Positions 1 to 5,292 of a DNA stretch of 5,292 bases are shown here, in pieces. Both the position numbers and the translations under genes were made by a program. This DNA is from Anaerolineae bacterium. Its GTDB lineage: Bacteria; Chloroflexota; Anaerolineae; JAADDB01. Numbering within the stretch: position 1 is the stretch's first letter; the number at the start of each line of letters is the position of its first letter. The notes under the pieces are model-generated. The model worked only from the letters and a program-made list of their open reading frames with translations, was not told the origin of the DNA and searched no databases. The stretch lies in assembly GCA_015489285.1 (NCBI GenBank), contig WGAA01000041.1, forward strand, positions 1 to 5,292, given 5' to 3'.

Positions 1-52
1 AAAACTTCGGAAGTCTGAGCGGTCTGGGCCGATTTCCAAGCACCCTCGTACC

Positions 53-58
53 ATTATA
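53..58 (-). promoter_or_regulatory. candidate divergent -10 box
   Basis: Read on the minus strand this is a perfect TATAAT. The region 16-18 bp upstream on that strand (around 75-82) gives only weak -35 matches such as TTTGCC. It would fire leftward toward a gene beyond the left edge. The AT-rich stretch also contains plus-strand TATATA (55-60) with TTTCCA (33-38) at 16 bp, so the direction is uncertain. Confidence 0.25.
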
Positions 59-72
59 TACGACCTGGGGAA

Positions 73-102
73 CTGGCAAAATACGCGCGGGAGGGGTATG
101 AT
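73..102 (+). promoter_or_regulatory. candidate sigma70-type promoter for the three-gene unit
   Basis: CTGGCA (73-78, four of six matches to TTGACA) is followed after 18 bp by TATGAT (97-102, five of six matches to TATAAT). Transcription would start near 109, about 35 nt before the first ATG. A second -10-like TATACT (114-119) lacks a -35 partner. The call is by eye and depends on the organism using a canonical housekeeping sigma factor. Confidence 0.4.
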
Positions 103-144
103 AGGGGTGGATATATACTCGAAGGGGGGCGGTGTTCGCTTCCG

Positions 145-1608
145 ATGATTGAACGACATCTGGCTCATCCGAATACGTACCACGCGTGGGCGGCGCGAGG
201 CGTACTCGTCCTCCTGCTCGTGCTCCTGGCCGGTGTGCTCATCGCGGTGGCCGGACCGCTCCTCGCGCTCGTCGGCGTTTTCGCCCTCCTCGTCACCTAC
301 GCGCTCCTGCGGGATGTGCGCGCGGGCCTCATCGCCGTCATCGCCGTCGCCTACCTCCTCCCCTTCGCCACCTTCCCCTTCGACGTGGGGGTCACGCCCA
401 CCTTTCTCAACGGCGTCGTGGCCGCGGTGTTCTTCGTCTACGTCGTCCGTCTGGCCACCCGCCGCGAGCTCCGTTTCGACCTGGGGACCGTGGGCATCCC
501 CCTGGGCATCTTCCTCCTGTGGATGTTCGTCGCCTTTGCCCTGGGCATCGTCCACTCCCGCCCGACGCCCACCATCCTGCGGCACTTCCTGGAACTCGTT
601 CTGGCCCTGACCATGTTTTACGTCGCGCTCAACACGGTCAAGCAGCCGAGCGACCTGGTCCTGCTCACCCGGGTCATCATCCTGGCCGGCACGCTGAGCG
701 CGGTCATCGCCATCCTCTTCTACATCCTCCCCGTAGCAACGACCGTCCGCATCCTCAACGTTCTGGCCCGTTTCGGATATCCCGGCGGCTTTGGCGCGCT
801 CCGCTGGATCGAGGACAACCCGAACAACCCGATGCGGGCCATCGGGACGGCCGTGGACCCCAACGTTCTGGGGGGGATGATGATCCTGGTGGGCGGGGTG
901 ACCGGGCCGCAGCTGGCCTCTTCCCGCCCCGTCTTCCCCCGGGTATGGCTCGTGGTGATGTACATCCTGCAACTCGTCGCCCTCTTTCTCACCTTCTCCC
1001 GGGGGGCCATGCTCGGATTCATGGCCGCGCTTGGGGTCCTGGCCCTGGTCAAATACCCCCGGCTCCTCCTCTTCATGACGTTGGGGGGGATTGTCCTCCT
1101 CCTCTTGCCCTGGTCCCACGCCTACATTCAACACTTCATCGAGGGCATTCAGGGGAAGGATCTGGCCACGAAGATGCGGTTCGGCGAGTACAAGGACGCG
1201 TTCCGCCTCATCCGGCGTTACCCCTGGACGGGAGTGGGGTTTACCGGGTCGCCCGATATCGACCTGTACGTGGGGGTGTCCAGCGTGTACCTCCTCGTCG
1301 CGGAGGAGATGGGGCTCATCGGGTTGGGCCTGTATGTGCTGACCCTGCTGGTTTTCCTCTTCACCCTGTGGCGCACCTGGCGCGGCGGGGCCATCGACCC
1401 CATGTTGGAGAGCATCCTCCTGGGGTATGGGGGCGCCCTCGTCGGCGTTATGGTGAGCGGCATTTTCGACCATTACTTGTTCAACATGGTCTACCCGCAC
1501 ATGGCTACCCTGTTCTGGCTCTTCATCGGCCTGGGCGTGGCCACGACGCGCTTGAGCGCTCGCTCGGTGTCGGATGGATCCCAAAGGAAAGGAGAAGACG
1601 CACGGTGA
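145..1608 (+). CDS. O-antigen ligase/polymerase-type polytopic membrane protein (Wzy/WaaL-like)
   Basis: A 487-residue, strongly hydrophobic protein with roughly 11-13 membrane segments. Clear ones lie near residues 20-55 (two), 60-77, 86-103, 117-136, 144-161, 171-195, 264-302 (two), 307-321, 386-409, 424-441 and 449-466. The LTFSRGAMLGF stretch (282-292) matches the conserved TFSRG helix of the O-antigen ligase/polymerase (Wzy_C) family. As usual in that family, a large loop (about 322-375) follows, containing RRYPWTGVGF, and then a YLLVAEEMGLIGLGLY helix (382-398). Known members join or polymerise undecaprenyl-linked glycans at the outer face of the cytoplasmic membrane; the substrate here cannot be inferred. 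The histidine often seen before the YL of that helix is replaced by Ser-Ser-Val, which may alter function. The start is ATG 145; the only SD-like tract (AAGGGGGG, 122-129) is rather distant. It overlaps the next gene by one base. No glycosyltransferases are visible nearby. Confidence 0.8.
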   Translation: MIERHLAHPNTYHAWAARGVLVLLLVLLAGVLIAVAGPLLALVGVFALLVTYALLRDVRAGLIAVIAVAYLLPFATFPFDVGVTPTFLNGVVAAVFFVYVVRLATRRELRFDLGTVGIPLGIFLLWMFVAFALGIVHSRPTPTILRHFLELVLALTMFYVALNTVKQPSDLVLLTRVIILAGTLSAVIAILFYILPVATTVRILNVLARFGYPGGFGALRWIEDNPNNPMRAIGTAVDPNVLGGMMILVGGVTGPQLASSRPVFPRVWLVVMYILQLVALFLTFSRGAMLGFMAALGVLALVKYPRLLLFMTLGGIVLLLLPWSHAYIQHFIEGIQGKDLATKMRFGEYKDAFRLIRRYPWTGVGFTGSPDIDLYVGVSSVYLLVAEEMGLIGLGLYVLTLLVFLFTLWRTWRGGAIDPMLESILLGYGGALVGVMVSGIFDHYLFNMVYPHMATLFWLFIGLGVATTRLSARSVSDGSQRKGEDAR

Positions 1609-2339
1609 TGCCCCAGCAGACGGTCCCCCCGGAATGTTGGCATCGTTTGTGGCCTTATCACCCCCGCACGTTATCCCATCTTCCGCCGGACGTCCTGCCC
1701 CGGTTCCTCCATCCCCTCCACTGCGGGGAGGAGAAGGCCGTCGCCTCGTGGCTTCCCGCGGCCGGGGCGTATCGGGTGGTCTGGTCCCGCTCCGGGGATC
1801 TCGAGACCGCACGGGCGTTGGGGGAAGGGGCCCGCACGCTTCTCCTCCGGGAGGAAGGACCCGTCCCCGACGCGGGGGATTCCGCCCGGGAGGTGCTTTT
1901 CTGGGAACGACGCCCGGACCGGGGGCCCCTGCACGATCCGCCGGAACGATGGCGTCCGGCCTCGCCGGAGGAGTATATGGGGTGGCGCGATGCGTGGAAT
2001 CGGGAGGGGGTGAGCTGGCTCCGTTCTCGCGCCGTCCTGGACCTGTTTGCCCGTCATGTTCCCCTGCGCGCTTACGCCGTTCACGGACGGGGGCGACCGG
2101 TTGGCGCGCTCCTCCTGTGGCAGCCCGCCCCCGATTTCCTCTACCTGGTCGATCTCGCGTGGGACCCCCAGGTGGGTCCCCGCACGACGGTACGCTATCT
2201 CTTGCACGAGTTGTACATGTATCACCCGCAAGCCCTGGCCGTTCTGGACGGGGAGTGGGTGTCCAGCCCCATCAATCGGGTGCTCCTGGCCCTGGGGTAT
2301 CGGGTGTATCGCCGGGGTTGGGAGTTGAGAGAACGCTGA
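1608..2339 (+). CDS. hypothetical protein with GNAT-like C-terminal half
   Basis: A 243-residue soluble protein with no signal peptide or membrane segment. The first 120 residues are rich in Pro, Arg and Trp, and I do not recognise them. From about residue 155 the pattern looks like an N-acetyltransferase (GNAT) fold. There is a strand RPVGALLLW (163-171), a strand FLYLVDLAWDPQ (177-188), a helix TVRYLLHELYMY (194-205), a strand ALAVLDGE (209-216), then NRVLLALGYRVYRR (223-236), which resembles the closing 'N..l..lGF..y..' segment of GNATs. The acetyl-CoA pyrophosphate loop (R/QxxGxG/A) is not clear, so it may be degenerate or bind another ligand. ATG 1608 shares one base with the upstream stop. 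GTG 1605 is equally in frame, would give a classic 4-bp overlap, and sits better (10 nt) from AGGAG (1590-1594). Translational coupling to the membrane protein is likely. The coding call is firm; the function is tentative. Confidence 0.72.
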   Translation: MPQQTVPPECWHRLWPYHPRTLSHLPPDVLPRFLHPLHCGEEKAVASWLPAAGAYRVVWSRSGDLETARALGEGARTLLLREEGPVPDAGDSAREVLFWERRPDRGPLHDPPERWRPASPEEYMGWRDAWNREGVSWLRSRAVLDLFARHVPLRAYAVHGRGRPVGALLLWQPAPDFLYLVDLAWDPQVGPRTTVRYLLHELYMYHPQALAVLDGEWVSSPINRVLLALGYRVYRRGWELRER

Positions 2340-2345
2340 GGAGGG
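2338..2345 (+). promoter_or_regulatory. strong ribosome binding site of the S9 peptidase gene
   Basis: GAGGAGGG overlaps the stop of the preceding gene (TGA 2337-2339) and lies 4 nt before ATG 2350. It is the best Shine-Dalgarno match in the window, fixes this start and implies independent, efficient initiation. Confidence 0.75.
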
Positions 2346-2349
2346 AGCA

Positions 2350-4350
2350 ATGGAGAAGAAACGGGTGGTCGCCGAGGATGTGAACCGTTTGCACGATGTG
2401 AGTATGCCCCACATCTCACCGGACGGACGCCGGGTCGTCTTTGTCCGCTCGACGGTCATGGAGGTGCCCAAGCAAGAGGGGAAGAAGAAGGAGCAGGCGA
2501 ACAAGAGTCATCTCTGGATGTGGGATAGGGAGACGGGGGAGACCCGACCCCTCACGGTGGTGCGGGAGAACGCGCTCATGCCCCGCTGGTCCCCGGACGG
2601 CCGGTGGATCGCCTTCCTCTCCAACCGGGAAGAAGAGAAGGAGATGCACCTTTACGTGATGCCCGCGGATGGCGGGGAGGCCCGCCGGGTCACTCAGGCC
2701 CCCATCGTCCGGGTGACCGATTTCGACTGGTCCCCGGACGGGGAGTGGCTGGTGTTCACGGCAAAGGCCCGCTCCGAGGATGAGCCTCCACCCGAGGACC
2801 GCCTGTGGCGGGAGGTCACCCGACTCATCTGGAAGATGGATGGGGAGGGCTGGTGGGACGGCCGTTGGGTGCAGGTGTGGAAGGTCCGACGGGACGGGGA
2901 GGAACAGCAGCGCTTGGTGGACGCACCCGTGGACCACGGATTCCCCCGCTGGTCCCCCGATGGTCGCTGGATTGCGTTCGTGAGCAAGCGGGTGGAGGAT
3001 CCGGATCGGGTGTTCTTCGACGATATCTTCATCATCCCCGCGGAAGGGGGAAGGGAACGCCGCTTGACCGCGAGCGCGGGCCCCGTTATGTCCCTCGCGT
3101 GGTCCCCCGACGGTCGGCGGCTGGCGTTCTTCGGCAAGGATTTGAGTCGGGGGTATAACAGCAATACGGAGGTGTGGACGGTGAGCGTGGAGGGCGGGGA
3201 TGCTCGCTCTCACACCCGTTCCCTGGACCGGAGTGTGGGCGATCAGTTGCTGAGCGACGGCCGCCTCCTCCCCGGCGACCCGGGGCCCATCTGGTGGGAT
3301 GAGAGGACGATCCTCTTCCTCTGCTCCGACCGGGGCCGGACCCATCTCTACCGGGTCACGCTGGACGATGAGGTCCGTCCCCTGGTGGAGGGGGATTTTC
3401 GGCTATACACCTTTCACGCGCGGCGGTCCGTCCCGTACTTCGTCCTCGGACGCTCTTCTCCCACGCATCCGGGGGAGCTTTTCCTCTGGCAGGAGGGGGA
3501 ATGGACGCCTATCACCCACTGCAACGAGGCGTTCGTGGCGGAGCACGCTCTCGTTACCCCGGAGTTCTTCCGGGTGAGCTCCCCCGGTGGGGTGCAGGTG
3601 GATGCCTGGCTGATGAAGCCGCCGGATTTCGAAGAGGGACGGATGTACCCGCTGATCCTGTACATTCACGGTGGACCGCATCTGGCCTACGGCTGGTCCT
3701 GGTTCCACGAATTCCAGTATCTGGCGTCCGCGGGGTATTGCGTGCTCTACACCAACCCCCGGGGCAGCCAGTCCTACGGGGAGGCGTTCAACGACGCGAT
3801 CTCCAAGAACTGGGGGCCTCCGGTGCAGGAGGATGTGGAGGCGGCCCTGGATGCGGTCCTGGCGCGGGGGTTCGTGGACCCGCAACGGGTGGGGGTGACC
3901 GGGGGGTCCTTCGGCGGGTACATGACGAATTGGATCATCGGCCACAGTGACCGCTACGCGGCCGCGGTCACGCAACGCTGTTGCAGCAATCTCATCAACC
4001 TGGTGGGCAACGATGATGTGGGGCATTACTTCTGCGAGCAGGAGGCCCCCGGGTGTCCCTGGGACCACTGGGAGTGGTACATCGAGAACTCGCCTCTTGC
4101 TTACGTGCACGAGATGCGTACCCCCTTGCTGATCATTCACAGCGATCAGGACCATCGGTGCCCACTGGATCAGGCGGAACAGTTGTACCGGGCTTTGCGC
4201 CTGCTGCGACGGGACGTGGCCTTCGTCGTCTTCCTCGGGGCCAGTCACGGCCTCTCCCGCACGGGCAAACCGGCCCAGCGCGTGGAACGCCTGAAACGCA
4301 TCCGCGGCTGGTTCGATGAGAAGATGGGGGGAGTAACGAGTGACGAGTAA
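2350..4350 (+). CDS. S9 family peptidase (acylaminoacyl-peptidase/prolyl oligopeptidase type)
   Basis: A 666-residue protein, a normal length for this family. The N-terminal part is a beta-propeller with five visible PD40 blades: ISPDGRRVVF (22-31), WSPDGRWIAF (80-89), WSPDGEWLVF (127-136), WSPDGRWIAF (201-210) and WSPDGRRLAF (251-260). The C-terminal part, from about 405, is an alpha/beta-hydrolase peptidase domain. It has HGGP (440-443, oxyanion region), the nucleophile elbow GGSFGGY with Ser520, Asp601 in HSDQDHRCP and His633 in GASHGLS, so the triad looks intact. Family members cleave short peptides or N-acylated residues, with the propeller restricting substrate size. No signal peptide is seen, so it is presumably cytoplasmic. 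A charged Lys/Glu insert lies at 42-52. The last codons (V662-E666) and the stop come from a heptamer repeat that starts at 4334; the family-like sequence ends near DEKMG. It is third in the apparent operon. Confidence 0.95.
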   Translation: MEKKRVVAEDVNRLHDVSMPHISPDGRRVVFVRSTVMEVPKQEGKKKEQANKSHLWMWDRETGETRPLTVVRENALMPRWSPDGRWIAFLSNREEEKEMHLYVMPADGGEARRVTQAPIVRVTDFDWSPDGEWLVFTAKARSEDEPPPEDRLWREVTRLIWKMDGEGWWDGRWVQVWKVRRDGEEQQRLVDAPVDHGFPRWSPDGRWIAFVSKRVEDPDRVFFDDIFIIPAEGGRERRLTASAGPVMSLAWSPDGRRLAFFGKDLSRGYNSNTEVWTVSVEGGDARSHTRSLDRSVGDQLLSDGRLLPGDPGPIWWDERTILFLCSDRGRTHLYRVTLDDEVRPLVEGDFRLYTFHARRSVPYFVLGRSSPTHPGELFLWQEGEWTPITHCNEAFVAEHALVTPEFFRVSSPGGVQVDAWLMKPPDFEEGRMYPLILYIHGGPHLAYGWSWFHEFQYLASAGYCVLYTNPRGSQSYGEAFNDAISKNWGPPVQEDVEAALDAVLARGFVDPQRVGVTGGSFGGYMTNWIIGHSDRYAAAVTQRCCSNLINLVGNDDVGHYFCEQEAPGCPWDHWEWYIENSPLAYVHEMRTPLLIIHSDQDHRCPLDQAEQLYRALRLLRRDVAFVVFLGASHGLSRTGKPAQRVERLKRIRGWFDEKMGGVTSDE

Positions 4351-4359
4351 CGAGTAATG
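4334..4359 (+). repeat. heptamer array A (TRACGAG), overlapping the peptidase stop
   Basis: Three perfect-register 7-bp units, TAACGAG (4334), TGACGAG (4341) and TAACGAG (4348), plus partial TAATG. The unit varies only A/G at its second base. Units 1-2 are translated as the end of the S9 peptidase and unit 3 supplies its TAA. It is followed directly by GGGATGGCG (4359-4367), as is array B. Confidence 0.85.
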
Positions 4360-4410
4360 GGATGGCGCGAAAATCGTTCTGGCGTGACGGTAAGGAGTCT
4401 GGCGGGAAGA
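4360..4410 (+). repeat. left-half copy A of the composite repeat
   Basis: After array A comes TGGCGCGA (4363-4370), then AAATC, then GTTCTGG (4376-4382). The order and 13-nt spacing equal TGGCGTGG-N5-GGGTTGG of copies B and C, but the sequence is more diverged. No right-hand array follows; copy B starts at 4411. It therefore looks like a truncated copy. No terminator with a T-tract is visible here behind the operon. Confidence 0.45.
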
Positions 4411-4441
4411 CAACGATTAACGATTGACGATTAACGATTAA
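4411..4441 (+). repeat. heptamer array B-left (TRACGAT)
   Basis: Units CAACGAT (4411), TAACGAT (4418), TGACGAT (4425), TAACGAT (4432), then TAA. The unit differs from array A by a final T instead of G, and again varies A/G at the second base. Confidence 0.85.
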
Positions 4442-4474
4442 AAGGGATGGCGTGGGGACGGGGTTGGCTTTTGG

Positions 4475-4583
4475 GCCCTCACCCCTACCCCTCACAGCTG
4501 AGCCGAACGAGAGTATAGGCCCGCTGCCCCTCCCCCTCCCCCGAATTCGGGGGAGGGGGAGGGGATGGGGAGGGGGTGAGGGC
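4475..4583. repeat. nested inverted-repeat element (REP/MITE-like, non-coding)
   Basis: Perfect 11-bp terminal inverted repeats: GCCCTCACCCC (4475-4485) and GGGGTGAGGGC (4573-4583). Inside is a 38-nt perfect palindrome (4527-4564). The total of about 109 bp holds no plausible gene. CCCTCACCCC-type palindromes are, from general knowledge, common intergenic repeats in many bacteria, so it may be a dispersed family. No clear target-site duplication is seen directly at the ends. Confidence 0.65.
4527..4564. repeat. 38-nt perfect palindrome
   Basis: Two 19-bp arms with no loop meet at GAATTC (4543-4548). The left arm is CCCC-T-CCCCC-T-CCCCC-GAA and the right arm is its exact reverse complement. 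It can form a cruciform or a very stable RNA hairpin. There is no T-tract, so it is not a standard intrinsic terminator. Confidence 0.9.
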
Positions 4584-4633
4584 ATAGAGAACGCACGATC
4601 AAGTTGTCCCTACAGCGCCAACTCTCCTACCCA

Positions 4634-4661
4634 AATTGCGCATCACGCATCACGGATTACG
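4634..4661 (-). repeat. heptamer array B-right (inverted orientation)
   Basis: On the plus strand the units are AATTGCG (4634), CATCACG (4641), CATCACG (4648) and GATTACG (4655). Read on the minus strand the core is again a TRA-containing heptamer (TGATGCG type), so it faces the left arrays. The GCGCCTGGCGC palindrome (4667-4677) lies just beyond. Confidence 0.8.
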
Positions 4662-4697
4662 TACCCGCGCCTGGCGCTAAACCGTCCAGCTCATCCT

Positions 4698-4720
4698 AGC
4701 GAAGGCCTGCGGCCTTGGCT
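4698..4720. repeat. REP-like hairpin
   Basis: AGC-G-AAGGCC, loop TGC, GGCCTT-G-GCT: a 10-position stem with one G/G mismatch and a 3-nt loop. Its last base is the first base of heptamer array C-left. There is no T-tract, so a repeat is more likely than a terminator. Confidence 0.65.
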
Positions 4721-4747
4721 AATGAGTGACGAGTAACGAGTAATCAG
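4720..4747 (+). repeat. heptamer array C-left
   Basis: Four contiguous units: TAATGAG (4720), TGACGAG (4727), TAACGAG (4734) and TAATCAG (4741). The middle two are identical to units of array A. Confidence 0.85.
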
Positions 4748-4751
4748 CTGG

Positions 4752-4795
4752 CGTGGACATCGGGTTGGTCTTACAGCGCCAGCCTGATGTCCACG
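4752..4795 (+). repeat. 10-bp perfect stem-loop in copy C
   Basis: CGTGGACATC (4752-4761) is the exact reverse complement of GATGTCCACG (4786-4795), with a 24-nt loop. A second complementary pair, GCTGGCG (4747-4753) with CGCCAGC (4777-4783), shares bases with the first stem and would compete with it. No T-tract follows. Confidence 0.75.
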
Positions 4796-4828
4796 TTACG
4801 CATCACGCATTACGTATCACGTATCACG
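4796..4828 (-). repeat. heptamer array C-right (inverted orientation)
   Basis: Partial TTACG (4796-4800), then CATCACG (4801), CATTACG (4808), TATCACG (4815) and TATCACG (4822). Read on the minus strand the units are TRATGCG/TRATACG, facing the left array. The next bases, 4829-4882, hold no feature I can support. Confidence 0.85.
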
Positions 4829-4882
4829 TTGGCGCAACCAACCCCCATCCTAACGCGCCGGCCTCCCCCCGCGCCTGACGAA

Positions 4883-4911
4883 TTGACAAGCCCCGGGGGC
4901 TGGGTTAGCAT
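4883..4911 (+). promoter_or_regulatory. sigma70-type promoter without a gene
   Basis: A perfect TTGACA (4883-4888), 17-bp spacer, and TAGCAT (4906-4911, four of six matches to TATAAT). The spacer holds the palindrome AGCCCC-G-GGGGCT (4889-4901). Transcription would start near 4918 and run rightward, antisense to the transposase remnant. No rightward gene follows in the window, so the original target may have been displaced or lie further right. Confidence 0.5.
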
Positions 4912-4936
4912 AGACCATCACCCATATCCCAAACCA

Positions 4937-5292
4937 TCAGCAAAAGAGGGTGCCGATGACCCGCTCGGCAAAGGCATTGTCGTAGGCGTTGCCAACTGCC
5001 CCCATGCTGGCGGTGATGCCATGGCTGCGCAACAGGCTCCGGTAGTGGTGACTGGTGTACTGGCTGCCGTGGTCACTGTGATGGATGAGTCCCTCCAGCC
5101 CACAGGCGGCGAGGGTGATGGCCCTGTGCAAGGCCACGACCGCTTCCTCGGCGGCCAGGGAAGGGGCCACGTAAGCTGCCAGCAGGTAACGGCTGTACAG
5201 GTCCATGACCAGGAACACGTACACAAAGCGGCCATTGCGCAGGCGGATGTAGGAGATGTCCACCACCCAGACCTGGTGAATGGCGTTCACCG
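4937..5292 (-). CDS. IS3 family transposase OrfB, partial and 3'-truncated
   Basis: Catalytic integrase-core (rve) domain of an IS3-type DDE transposase, running leftward; its 5' part lies beyond the right edge. Counting from the GTG codon at 5290, which is probably internal, the key residues are Asp11 in QVWVVDISYI, Asp73 in HHSDHGSQY and Glu109 in NAYDNAFAERVIGTL. Asp73 and Glu109 are 35 residues apart, the DD(35)E spacing of the IS3 family. Intact OrfB proteins carry a few dozen residues after the glutamate (GTLK.E..., then an RRRHS.L.-type tail); here the frame stops eight residues later with LFC. The family-like sequence ends around 4945, so the element has lost its 3' end and left terminal repeat. 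It is presumably inactive by itself unless this is assembly- or fusion-derived. Confidence 0.88.
   Translation of the reverse strand, partial: VNAIHQVWVVDISYIRLRNGRFVYVFLVMDLYSRYLLAAYVAPSLAAEEAVVALHRAITLAACGLEGLIHHSDHGSQYTSHHYRSLLRSHGITASMGAVGNAYDNAFAERVIGTLFC

Larger units (their letters stand above)
4411..4661 (+). repeat. composite repeat copy B, split by a nested element
   Basis: The left array (4411-4441) is followed by TGGCGTGG (4448-4455), 5 nt, and GGGTTGG (4461-4467). The matching right half, TACAGCGCCA (4611-4620) and then the right array, lies 143 nt further on, whereas in copy C only 3 nt separate these blocks. The extra DNA is mainly the inverted-repeat element at 4475-4583. This is read as an element inserted into an older repeat. 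Confidence 0.65.
4720..4828 (+). repeat. composite repeat copy C (most complete)
   Basis: Order: left array (4720-4747), TGGCGTGG (4749-4756), 5 nt, GGGTTGG (4762-4768), 3 nt, TACAGCGCCA (4772-4781), 19 nt, right array (4801-4828). The blocks and spacings match copy B apart from the insertion there (13 nt between starts of the first two blocks in both; 20 versus 19 nt between TACAGCGCCA and the first CATCACG). About 109 bp, no coding capacity, inverted-repeat overall. Confidence 0.7.

Noticed and set aside
1..16. Short inverted repeat ACTTC-G-GAAGT as terminator or operator
   Set aside because: Only 5-bp arms with a 1-nt centre at the window edge; too weak to support.
186..1607. Upstream extension of the second gene's frame across the membrane protein gene
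   Set aside because: Low-complexity Pro/Arg/His translation antagonistic to the clear membrane protein frame; the real start is at 1605/1608.
3403..4413. Long minus-strand open frame (336 codons) opposite the S9 peptidase; similar ones at 2416-3345 and 1671-2504
   Set aside because: Compositional shadows of high-GC coding DNA. The translations are Pro/Arg/His-rich without domain patterns, while the plus-strand frames carry clear family motifs.
4527..4564. Intrinsic terminator for the operon
   Set aside because: Very strong hairpin but followed by a G-rich tract rather than T residues, and nearly 180 bp after the stop codon.
4452..4736. 94-codon frame through the repeat region
   Set aside because: It crosses the palindrome and arrays, has no SD, and ends only because it meets a heptamer stop.
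4334..4828. CRISPR array
   Set aside because: Units are 7 bp, contiguous and degenerate, without unique spacers of regular length.

Overview
The window is high-GC bacterial DNA. GGG/CCC-rich codons, a thermophile-like protein style and dispersed TRA-starting heptamers suggest Chloroflexota (Anaerolineae-like), but no phylogenetic marker is present, so this is only a guess.

Left part (1-4350): a short leader with candidate promoters is followed by three tightly packed rightward genes. They are a polytopic O-antigen ligase/polymerase-type membrane protein (145-1608), a 243-residue protein with a GNAT-like C-terminal half (1608-2339), and a complete S9-family serine peptidase with a beta-propeller and an intact Ser-Asp-His triad (2350-4350). 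The first two genes overlap by one base and the last two are 10 bp apart, so they look like one transcription unit. No shared pathway is evident beyond that arrangement.

Middle (4331-4882): about 550 bp without a gene, almost entirely built from repeats. Five arrays of degenerate 7-bp units lie in defined orientations. They bracket copies of a composite repeat with fixed internal spacing: a left array, TGGCGTGG-N5-GGGTTGG, TACAGCGCCA, then an oppositely oriented right array. One copy is complete (4720-4828) and contains a 10-bp perfect stem. One (4411-4661) is split by a second repeat of about 109 bp that has 11-bp terminal inverted repeats, a 38-nt perfect palindrome and a G-quadruplex-like tract. 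A third is only a left half, and its heptamers supply the last codons and the stop of the S9 peptidase gene.

Right part (4883-5292): a good sigma70-type promoter (TTGACA-17-TAGCAT) points rightward with no gene behind it. It runs into the leftward, 3'-truncated remnant of an IS3-family transposase (DDE integrase domain), which continues past the right edge.

The most interesting material is the nested composite repeat. Its arrays place stop codons in all three frames for translation entering from either side, and it lies directly at the end of a gene.
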